Below are positions 1 to 7,088 of a stretch of 64,000 bases of DNA, in pieces (the stretch's first letter is position 1; every line of letters starts with the position of its first letter). Source of the DNA: JANQMX01 sp965247175 (GTDB lineage Bacteria > Pseudomonadota > Alphaproteobacteria > Kiloniellales > DSM-21159); contig OZ252006.1 in NCBI GenBank assembly GCA_965247175.1, positions 1,984,001-2,048,000 on the forward strand. The letters are read 5' to 3'. Position numbers and translations under genes: made by a program. The notes beneath the pieces were generated by a model. That model had not been told where the DNA came from. It did no database searches and worked only from the letters and a program-made list of their open reading frames with translations.

Positions 1-2
1 GC

Positions 3-539
3 CCGACGGTCTTTTGCCGCCGCGGCATCGCGCTCAACGACGTGCATCGCTACCACACGGCGGGCATCACTCTCGGCATCGGCACGGATACTTTCCCGCA
101 CAACCTGATCGAGGAGATGCGCCACGCCTGCCTGATGGGGCGCGTCGGGTCCGGCAAGTTGAGCAGCGCTTCGACCGCGGAGGCCTTCGCCGCCGCGACT
201 CACGGCGGTGCGGCCATGCTCGGCCGGCCCGACCTGGGTCGGGTCGCCGCCGGTGCGGCGGCCGACTTCTCCCTGGTCGACGTCACTCACCCAGCCATGC
301 GGCCCCTGCGTGATCCGCTGCGCAGCCTGATCTACACCGCCGCCGACCGGGCCGTGCGCGACGTCTTTGTCGCCGGCGAGAAGGTGGTCGAGAACGGGCA
401 GGCCTTGCACGTCGACGAAATGGCCGCGCTCGATGCGCTGCAAGGCTACCAGGAAGAGAGCATCACTACGGTCGGAGAACGCGACTGGGCCGGGCGCTCG
501 ATCAACGAAATGTCGCCGACCGTCTATCCGGTGCAGTAG
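3..539 (+). CDS. Amidohydrolase (chlorohydrolase/deaminase type), C-terminal part
   Basis: The gene is cut by the left edge; about 178 codons remain and the reading frame is open from base 3. The fragment has GIGTD, where the Asp is the usual metal-ligand/catalytic acid of the Atz/Trz/cytosine-deaminase branch of metal-dependent hydrolases. After it comes the typical closing region in which GRVAAGAAADFSLVD returns to the composite beta-sandwich and VFVAGEKVVENG ends it. The N-terminal HxH metal motif lies outside the window, so substrate cannot be read. It faces a convergent aminotransferase and may belong with the hydantoinase and sarcosine-dehydrogenase-like genes that follow. Family membership is firm; any specific substrate, such as a cyclic guanidine or pterin, is a guess. 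Confidence 0.85.
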   Translation, partial: PTVFCRRGIALNDVHRYHTAGITLGIGTDTFPHNLIEEMRHACLMGRVGSGKLSSASTAEAFAAATHGGAAMLGRPDLGRVAAGAAADFSLVDVTHPAMRPLRDPLRSLIYTAADRAVRDVFVAGEKVVENGQALHVDEMAALDALQGYQEESITTVGERDWAGRSINEMSPTVYPVQ

Positions 540-559
540 AGCGAGGACGCGGGCCTGTT

Positions 560-1774
560 CTAGGCGGCGCGCGCCGGGCCCAGCACCTGCTTGCCGCGAG
601 CTTCGGCAATATGCTCCGCCGCGGCGCGCAGGCCGCTGGCGTGGGGAATGCCGAGCTGCAGCATCGCGGTTTCGATGGTGGCCAGGCAGCCCAGGATCAT
701 GGGCTCATTGACGGAGCCCATATGGCCGATGCGGAATGCCTTGCCGCCGAGATCGCCAAGACCGCCGGCTAGCGAGACGCCGAGCTCTTCACGCAGGAAG
801 AGGCGCAGTTGCTCGGGGTCGTGCCCTTCGCCTAAGCGCACGGTGGTTACCGAAGAGGCGCGTTCGCTGGGCTCCAGCGCATTGAAGGAGACGACCCCTG
901 CCTCCGACCATGCCTCGACGGCACGGTGCACCGCGCCAGACAGGCGGCGGTGGCGGGCCAGCACGCCCTCCAGCGTCTCCTCGAAGATCAGATCGAGCGC
1001 AGCGCGCAGCGCGAAGATGTGCTGCTCGGGTGGTGTCCCGCAGAAGCGCATATAGAACTCGCCGCCCAGGCGCGCATGCCAATCCCAATAGTTACGAGCC
1101 AGGCCGCTTTGCTTAGCGTGGCGCAGCGCGCGCTCGTCGACGGCCAGGATGGCCATCCCCGGCGGGCCCATCAGCGCCTTCTGGGACGCGCCGATGGTCA
1201 CGTTCACGCCCCAGTCGTCCATCTCGTAGGGATGCGCCGCCAAAGAAGCGACGGTGTCGACCACCATAAGAGCCGGGTGTCCGGCAGCATCCATGGCCCG
1301 GCGCATGGCCGGAATATCGCAGGTGATGCTGGTCGCCGTGTCGGTCTGGACGAGGAGAACGCCCTTGATCTCGCCCTTGCTGTCGGCGCGCAGGGCTTCT
1401 TCCAGACGGGCCGGGTCCGCGGCACGGCGCCAATCGCCGGGGATCAGCCGCGCTTCGAGTCCCAGAGCTTTCGCCTGCGCCGCCCAGGCATTGGAGAAGA
1501 CGCCGGTCTCTGGCAGCAACACCACGTCGCCCGGCGCGAAGAGATTGGCGAGCGCAGCCTCCCACGCGCCATGCCCGTTCGCCGAATAGATGAAGATCTC
1601 GCCGCTCGTCTTGAAGATGCGCTTCATGTCGGCAAAGCAGCTACCAGTGATCTCCAGCAGACGGGAGTCCATCAGATCGAGGGACTGCCGGCTCATGGCC
1701 CGCCGAACGCTGTCAGGAATCTGGGTCGGTCCCGGGGTATGCAGGAACTCCTGCCCCGCTTGATCGCGCGTCAT
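560..1774 (-). CDS. Class V aminotransferase, alanine/serine--glyoxylate type
   Basis: A 404-residue PLP enzyme of the alanine-glyoxylate/serine-glyoxylate aminotransferase branch, expected to move an amino group between glyoxylate and alanine or serine in the cytosol. The N terminus has the family opening HTPGPTQIP (12-20), followed by SANGHGAWEAAL. VVDTVAS (171-177) supplies the PLP-binding Asp, and GASQKALMGPPG (195-206) contains the Schiff-base Lys199. The C-terminal RIGHMGSV is also typical. Full family length. It is divergent from the hydantoinase gene; the 196-bp gap has a weak dyad that could serve both. A role in recycling glyoxylate or glycine made by the neighbouring N-methyl-amide genes is inferred from position. 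Confidence 0.9.
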   Translation of the reverse strand: MTRDQAGQEFLHTPGPTQIPDSVRRAMSRQSLDLMDSRLLEITGSCFADMKRIFKTSGEIFIYSANGHGAWEAALANLFAPGDVVLLPETGVFSNAWAAQAKALGLEARLIPGDWRRAADPARLEEALRADSKGEIKGVLLVQTDTATSITCDIPAMRRAMDAAGHPALMVVDTVASLAAHPYEMDDWGVNVTIGASQKALMGPPGMAILAVDERALRHAKQSGLARNYWDWHARLGGEFYMRFCGTPPEQHIFALRAALDLIFEETLEGVLARHRRLSGAVHRAVEAWSEAGVVSFNALEPSERASSVTTVRLGEGHDPEQLRLFLREELGVSLAGGLGDLGGKAFRIGHMGSVNEPMILGCLATIETAMLQLGIPHASGLRAAAEHIAEARGKQVLGPARAA

Positions 1775-1777
1775 ACC

Positions 1778-1833
1778 TTACCTTGTAGCTTTGCCATGCC
1801 AGATTTCCTCAGATTAACCTTACAAGATGGTAA
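1778..1833. promoter_or_regulatory. Imperfect inverted repeat between divergent genes
   Basis: TTACCTTGTA at 1778-1787 is matched by an interrupted reverse complement, TACAAG-atg-GTAA, at 1821-1833. It lies just upstream of the aminotransferase start (1774) and 140 bp before the hydantoinase start. It could be an operator for a regulator controlling both directions. The three-base interruption makes this weak. Confidence 0.25.
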
Positions 1834-1970
1834 ATCAACGGCGCCCCCCGGCAATGTTATGGCCCTCACGCAACGCAGCCTCCAAGCCAACGCAGAGGCC
1901 GAAACAGCAGGACGATGGCTAGGCTGATGTCGTTGGGGATGACTGCAGAGGAAAGCGTAGGGAGGTTGGT

Positions 1971-4900
1971 TTGACGCAACAGCAAGCTGCGGTTCGGCTC
2001 GCCGTCGACATCGGTGGCACTTTTACCGACGTGGTGCTCGAGAAGGACGGCCGGCAGATCACCGGCAAGGTGCTGACCACGCCAGACAATCCAGCCGAGG
2101 GCTTCATGACCGCGGTGCGCAGCGTCCTCGAAGACAGCGGCACGGCACCCAGCGACGTCGCACTTATCCTGCACGGCACCACGTTGGCGACCAACGCGCT
2201 GATCGAGCGCAAGGGCGCCAAGACCGCGCTGATCGTCACCGAGGGCCATCGCGACTCTCTAGAGATCGCTTACGAGAACCGATTCGATCAGTACGACATC
2301 CTGCTCGATCGGCCGCAGCCGCTGGTCCAGCGGGAGCTGCGCTGGCCGGTGAGAGAGCGCATGGATGCCCGAGGTGAAGTGGTCACGCCGCTCGATGAGT
2401 CGGCCGTTGCCGGGCTGCTCAGGGAGATCGAGCGTCAGAAAGTCGACAGCTTGGCCATCGGGCTGTTGCACGCCTACGCAAACCCGGACCACGAGCGCCG
2501 CCTCGCCGAACTGCTTCGTCGGGCCGTGCCCGATCTGCCGATCTCCCTCTCTTCCGAGGTCTGCCCTGAGATCCGCGAGTACGAGCGCCAGTCCACGACC
2601 TGCGCCAACGCCTATGTGCAGCCGTTGATTGCCAGCTATCTCACCGACCTGGAGAAACGCCTGGCGCAAGCCGGCTTCACTTGCCCCTGCCTCCTGATGA
2701 CCTCGGGCGGCAGCTTGGTGACCATCGCCACGGCCCAAGCTTTCCCCGTACGTCTGATCGAATCAGGACCGGCGGGCGGCGCCATCCTGGCTAGCCATCT
2801 GGCGCGCCAGCTCGGCGAAGACCAAGTGGTCTCCTTCGACATGGGCGGGACGACCGCCAAGATCTGCCTGATCGACCAGGGCGCGCCACTGCTGTCCCGC
2901 AGCTTCGAGGTCGACCGCGCCCATCGCTTCATGAAAGGCAGCGGCCTGCCGGTGAAGATCCCGGTGGTCGAGATGGTGGAGATCGGCGCCGGCGGCGGCT
3001 CCATCGCCTCGGTCGATACGCTAAACCGCATCCAGGTCGGCCCGGAAAGCGCCGGCTCGAGCCCCGGGCCTGCCTGCTACGGCAAGGGCGGAAGCAAGCC
3101 GACCGTCACCGATGCCAATCTGCTGCTCGGCCGCCTGGATGCCGCGGGTTTCGCCGGCGGGCGCATGACCCTGGACGAAGATGCCGCCCGACGCGCCCTA
3201 TCCGAACAGATCGGGGAACCGCTCGGCTTCGATGAAATGGCCGCCGCCAAGGGCGTGCTGGAAATCGTCGACGAGAACATGGCGAGCGCGGCACGGGTCC
3301 ATGCGGTGGAGCGTGGGCTGGAAATCGAGGCACGCACCATGATCGCCTTTGGCGGCGCCGCGCCATTGCATGCCGCTCACCTTGCCGACAAGCTTGGCCT
3401 CTCCCGAGTCGTTATTCCGGCCAACGCCGGCGTCGGCTCGGCTGTCGGTTTCCTGCTGGCGCCAGTGGCCTACGAGGTGGTGCGCAGCCGCTATCTCAGG
3501 CTCTCGGCCTTCGACCCGGACCCGGTCAACAGCGTGCTGGCTGAGATGGAAGAAGAAGCGCGGCAGGTGGTGGCTCTGGCCGGCGACGCGCCCATAACGC
3601 TACAGCGCCACGCCTTCGCCCGCTACGTCGGCCAAGGCCACGAGATCAAGATCGCGCTGCCGGAGGGTGCGCTGACTGCTGCCAGCGGCAATGCTTTGAA
3701 AGAGGCCTTCGAGGCCGAGTATCGCCGGCAGTACGCGCGAACGGTGCCTGGCCTCGATGTCGAGGTTCTGACCTGGTCGCTGGTCGCCTCCGGCCCGCAG
3801 CCTCCGACATCCGCTTTGCCGGCGGCGAAAGAGGCCGCCGCAGCCCCCTCAGAGCGCAGTCGCAGCGTGGAGATGCCCGGGGCCGAGCGCGCAACGGAGA
3901 TTGCACTCTACAGCCGCGGCGACCTCCAAGCAGGCCAACGCCTCGAGGGAGATGCCGCCATCGAGGAGCGGCAGACCACCACCCTGGTTCCGACCGGCTT
4001 TTCCGCGCGAGTCAACGCTGCCGACGACCTCATCCTGGAACGCGCCGGAACAGAGAAACACCAAGCAAAGTCGGCAGCGGTGGCCGAGAGCGTGCGCGCT
4101 CAGGTGATCTGGGACCGGCTCATCGCAATTGTCGAAGAGCAGGCGCAGGCGCTGCTGCGCACCGCTTTCTCGACCACCGTGCGGGAAGCCGGCGACCTCT
4201 CGGCGGGTGTCTTCGACAGGCAGGGCCGCATGCTGGCGCAGGCGGTGACCGGCACCCCGGGCCACGTCAACGCCATGGCCGCCTCCGTCGGCTTCTTCCT
4301 GGACCGCATCGATATCGACAGCATGCGAGAGGGCGACGCCTACATCACCAACGACCCCTGGCTGGGCACTGGCCATCTCTTCGACTTCACCGTGGTGACA
4401 CCGGCTTTCGCCTCCGGCCGGGCAGTTGGGCTCTTTGCCTCCACTGTCCACGTGGTCGATATCGGCGGACGCGGCTTCGGCCCCGACGCCGGCCAAGTCT
4501 ACGAGGAAGGGCTGAACGTCCCCATCTTGCCGCTGTTCAGGTCCGGCGAAGCCAACGAGACCTTGCTGGAGATCGTGCGCGCCAACGTGCGGGAGCCGGT
4601 GCAGGTGATCGGCGACCTCTATTCGCTCGCCGCCTGCAACGAGGTGGGCGTGCGGCGCCTGGCGGCCATGATGGCTGAGTTCGACCTCGACGATTTGGAG
4701 ACCGTGGGCGCGCTGATCATCGAGACCTCGCGCCATGCCATGCTGGCGGAGATCGCGGCGCTGCCCGCCGGCCGCTTCGAAAACGAGATGACCGTCGACG
4801 GCTACGAGGCGCCGGTCAGCTTGACGGCGGCGCTCGAGATCGGGCCTGAAGGCATGACCGTCGACTTCGACGGCAGCACGGCCATGTCGGCCTACGGCAT

Positions 4901-5696
4901 CAACGTGCCGCTGACCTACGCCCAGGCCTATGCTTCCTTCGGCCTGCGCTGCCTGATCGGCAGCCAGGTGCCGAACAACGCCGGTTCCCTCGCCCCAATC
5001 CGCGTCACGGCGCCGCAGGGCTCCATCCTCAATGCTCCCCCTCCGGCGGCCGTCGCCGTGCGCCATGTGATTGGCCAAATGCTGCCCGACGTGGTGCTTG
5101 GCTGCCTCGACAAGGCGGTGCCTGACCGGGCTCCGGCGGAAGGCAGTGCCAGCCTCTGGAACCCCATGCTCTCCGGTGGGCATGGCCTGACCGAAGGCTA
5201 TGAGTACGGCGGCGCCACCCCCTTCTCCGTCACCATCTTCCACTCCGGCGGCACTGGCGCGCGGCCGACGAAGGATGGCCTTTCCGCCACCGCCTTCCCT
5301 TCGGGCGTACGCAACACGCCGGTCGAGATCACGGAGTCTATCGCGCCGCTGATCTTCCACCGAAAGGAACTGCGCCCCGGCTCCGGCGGCGAGGGACGCT
5401 ATCGCGGCGGCCTCGGCCAGGTGATCGAGATCGCCCAAAGCGAAGGCGCCCCCTTCGCGGTCTTCGCGCTGTTTGATCGCATTCACCATCCGGCCCGCGG
5501 ACGCGGCGGCGGCCACTGCGGTGCCGCCGGTCAGATCCGTCTTGGCAGCGGCCCCGGCCTGCGCGGCAAGGGCAAGCAGATCGTTCCGTCCGGCGACAGT
5601 CTCATTCTCGAGCTGCCCGGCGGTGGCGGCTACGGTCCGCCTGAACTGCGTGACGAGGACGCAAAGGCGCGCGACAGGCGCCGCGGTCTCGCCTGA
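1971..5696 (+). CDS. Fused hydantoinase/5-oxoprolinase, HyuA-HyuB
   Basis: A 1241-residue ATP-dependent ring-opening amidohydrolase of the hydantoinase/oxoprolinase family. Residues 1 to about 690 are the HyuA half: VDIGGTFTDVV at 13-23 is the ASKHA-type nucleotide site, and SFDMGGTTAK and EIGAGGGS follow. From about 712 the HyuB half begins, with REAGDLSAGVFD, TNDPWLGTGHL and the C-terminal glycine-rich LPGGGGYGPP. In many bacteria the halves are two genes; here they are one polypeptide, as in eukaryotic 5-oxoprolinase. The TTG start is chosen because GGGAGG at 1960-1965 sits five bases before it. Candidate substrates are N-methylhydantoin, 5-oxoproline or a related lactam; the sequence does not decide. 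Context (sarcosine-type dehydrogenase, glyoxylate aminotransferase) favours an N-methylated ring. Confidence 0.93.
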   Translation: MTQQQAAVRLAVDIGGTFTDVVLEKDGRQITGKVLTTPDNPAEGFMTAVRSVLEDSGTAPSDVALILHGTTLATNALIERKGAKTALIVTEGHRDSLEIAYENRFDQYDILLDRPQPLVQRELRWPVRERMDARGEVVTPLDESAVAGLLREIERQKVDSLAIGLLHAYANPDHERRLAELLRRAVPDLPISLSSEVCPEIREYERQSTTCANAYVQPLIASYLTDLEKRLAQAGFTCPCLLMTSGGSLVTIATAQAFPVRLIESGPAGGAILASHLARQLGEDQVVSFDMGGTTAKICLIDQGAPLLSRSFEVDRAHRFMKGSGLPVKIPVVEMVEIGAGGGSIASVDTLNRIQVGPESAGSSPGPACYGKGGSKPTVTDANLLLGRLDAAGFAGGRMTLDEDAARRALSEQIGEPLGFDEMAAAKGVLEIVDENMASAARVHAVERGLEIEARTMIAFGGAAPLHAAHLADKLGLSRVVIPANAGVGSAVGFLLAPVAYEVVRSRYLRLSAFDPDPVNSVLAEMEEEARQVVALAGDAPITLQRHAFARYVGQGHEIKIALPEGALTAASGNALKEAFEAEYRRQYARTVPGLDVEVLTWSLVASGPQPPTSALPAAKEAAAAPSERSRSVEMPGAERATEIALYSRGDLQAGQRLEGDAAIEERQTTTLVPTGFSARVNAADDLILERAGTEKHQAKSAAVAESVRAQVIWDRLIAIVEEQAQALLRTAFSTTVREAGDLSAGVFDRQGRMLAQAVTGTPGHVNAMAASVGFFLDRIDIDSMREGDAYITNDPWLGTGHLFDFTVVTPAFASGRAVGLFASTVHVVDIGGRGFGPDAGQVYEEGLNVPILPLFRSGEANETLLEIVRANVREPVQVIGDLYSLAACNEVGVRRLAAMMAEFDLDDLETVGALIIETSRHAMLAEIAALPAGRFENEMTVDGYEAPVSLTAALEIGPEGMTVDFDGSTAMSAYGINVPLTYAQAYASFGLRCLIGSQVPNNAGSLAPIRVTAPQGSILNAPPPAAVAVRHVIGQMLPDVVLGCLDKAVPDRAPAEGSASLWNPMLSGGHGLTEGYEYGGATPFSVTIFHSGGTGARPTKDGLSATAFPSGVRNTPVEITESIAPLIFHRKELRPGSGGEGRYRGGLGQVIEIAQSEGAPFAVFALFDRIHHPARGRGGGHCGAAGQIRLGSGPGLRGKGKQIVPSGDSLILELPGGGGYGPPELRDEDAKARDRRRGLA

Positions 5697-5711
5697 CAGA
5701 TCAGGCGATGT

Positions 5712-5765
5712 CGGTTCGCTGAACCGCGGTCGAAGGCCCGCCGCCAAGCTGCTTGCTTTTTTTTC
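5712..5765 (+). terminator. Possible terminator after the hydantoinase gene
   Basis: A small perfect hairpin CGGTTC-gct-GAACCG (5712-5726) lies 16 bases past the stop. Thirty bases later is a run of nine T (5757-5765) preceded by a minimal CAAG-ctg-CTTG stem. The T-run is convincing but the stem next to it is only four pairs. Confidence 0.35.
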
Positions 5766-5779
5766 TTGACTCCAAGAAT

Positions 5780-5798
5780 GCAAATCATTCTCATTCGC
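5780..5798 (+). promoter_or_regulatory. Fur box of the iron-binding-protein gene
   Basis: GCAAATCATTCTCATTCGC is a near-classic 19-bp Fur box of the form found before bacterial iron-uptake genes. A TTGACT at 5766-5771 could be a -35 element placing the box over the promoter. It lies 67 bp before the start of the iron(III)-binding protein, so iron-replete repression by Fur is expected. Confidence 0.8.
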
Positions 5799-5864
5799 GC
5801 ATCAAGCAAGGCCGGGCGTCATCGGGGCTCTCGGCCGACCTGAAACGACCTACAGGGAACCGTC

Positions 5865-6887
5865 ATGAAACGCGCTATCGCTCTCGCTGCTGGCCTGAGC
5901 ATTTGCTGGGCCGCGCAGGCCCTCGCCGCCGGCGAGCTGAACATCTACTCCTCGCGCCACTACGACACCGACGAGCGGCTCTACAGCAACTTCGAGGAAA
6001 AGTACGGCATCAAGATCAATCGCCTGGAAGACAGCGCGAACAAGCTGATTGCCCGTATTGAGGCCGAAGGCGAGAACAGCCCGGCCGACCTCCTCATCAC
6101 CGTCGACGCGGGCCGCCTCTGGCTCGCAACCGACAAAGGCATGTTCCAGCCGATCTCATCCGGAGCGCTCGAGGAGACCATTCCGGCCCACCTGCGCCAT
6201 CCGATGGGCCATTGGTTCGGCTTCTCACAGCGGGCCCGCGTCATCTTCTATGACAAGGACCGGGTGAACCCGGAGGACATCCAGACCTACGAGGCGCTGG
6301 CCGATCCCAAGCTCGAAGGCATGGTCTGCACCCGCACCAGCGGCAACATCTACATGCTCTCGCTGATGTCGGCTCTGATCGCCCATAAGGGCGCTGACGA
6401 CGCCAAGCAATGGGCCGTCGGCGTATGGAACAACCGCGCCCGCGACCCCGAGGGTGGCGATACTGATCAGTTGCGCGGCATTGCTTCCGGCCAATGCGCC
6501 ATTGCCGTTGCCAACACCTACTACTTCGCCCGTGCCCTCCGGAAGGACGTGCGCGGCCTCGACAATCCGGACGACACCAGCCGCATTGGCGTGGTCTTCC
6601 CGAACCAGGACAGCTTCGGAACCCACGTCAACATCTCCGGTGCCGGCGTCTTGAAAAACGCGCCGAACAAGGACAACGCCGTTCTCTTCCTGGAGTACCT
6701 GACGACCCCCGAGGCGCAGGCCTACTTCTCGGAAGGCAATGACGAGTATCCCGTGGTCGGCGGGGTTGAGAAAGCCGACAGCCTGGAAAGCCTCGGGGAT
6801 TTCAAGGCTGATACGCTGGACCTCACCGCCCTCGGCGAGAATCAGGCGCAAGCGCGTCTGCTCTACGACGAGGTGGGCTATCAGTAA
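5865..6887 (+). CDS. Iron(III) ABC transporter periplasmic binding protein
   Basis: A 340-residue exported binding protein of the FbpA/FutA/AfuA group, which carries ferric iron across the periplasm to an ABC permease. The first 22 residues form a signal peptide ending QALAA. The mature protein begins GELNIYSSRHYDTDE, the standard opening of this group, and the iron-ligand tyrosine pair is present as NTYYFAR (Tyr219, Tyr220 of the precursor). Full length. Expression should be iron-controlled through the Fur box just upstream, and it is closed by a strong terminator, making it a single-gene unit. No FbpB/FbpC permease or ATPase is in the window, so the partner must lie elsewhere. It separates the hydantoinase from the flavoprotein and probably has nothing to do with them. 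Confidence 0.93.
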   Translation: MKRAIALAAGLSICWAAQALAAGELNIYSSRHYDTDERLYSNFEEKYGIKINRLEDSANKLIARIEAEGENSPADLLITVDAGRLWLATDKGMFQPISSGALEETIPAHLRHPMGHWFGFSQRARVIFYDKDRVNPEDIQTYEALADPKLEGMVCTRTSGNIYMLSLMSALIAHKGADDAKQWAVGVWNNRARDPEGGDTDQLRGIASGQCAIAVANTYYFARALRKDVRGLDNPDDTSRIGVVFPNQDSFGTHVNISGAGVLKNAPNKDNAVLFLEYLTTPEAQAYFSEGNDEYPVVGGVEKADSLESLGDFKADTLDLTALGENQAQARLLYDEVGYQ

Positions 6888-6947
6888 GGCTAGGCCCACC
6901 ACGTTGACCTACCTCTCCTAGCCTATCGTTTTCTTCTCTGGTCACTT

Positions 6948-6978
6948 GCCCCCGCCCAACCCGGCGGGGGCTTCTTTT
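6948..6978 (+). terminator. Rho-independent terminator of the iron-binding-protein gene
   Basis: Nine-pair perfect stem GCCCCCGCC (6948-6956) / GGCGGGGGC (6963-6971) with a six-base loop, followed by TTCTTTT. It starts 60 bases after the stop codon. Confidence 0.9.
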
Positions 6979-6979
6979 G

Positions 6980-7010
6980 CTGCCGGGCTGTCGCTGAAGC
7001 GACCCGGCAG
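6980..7010 (+). other. Second hairpin directly after the terminator
   Basis: CTGCCGG (6980-6986) pairs with CCGGCAG (7004-7010), and GTCGC (6990-6994) with GCGAC (6999-7003), leaving a TGAA tetraloop and a three-base bulge. It has no T-run. It lies 79 bases before the next start, so it may be a 5' leader structure of the flavoprotein mRNA or extra insulation after the terminator. Confidence 0.45.
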
Positions 7011-7088
7011 GGCGCGAATTGCACTGGCGTGACGGGCGCGGATCGGTTGAGATCGTTGCCAGCAACTGTATCGCCAAGGAGAGGCAAG

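Noticed and set aside
3849..5783. 644-codon open frame opposite the HyuB half
   Set aside because: Antisense shadow; composition (His/Arg/Gly-rich) is typical of reversed high-G+C coding sequence.
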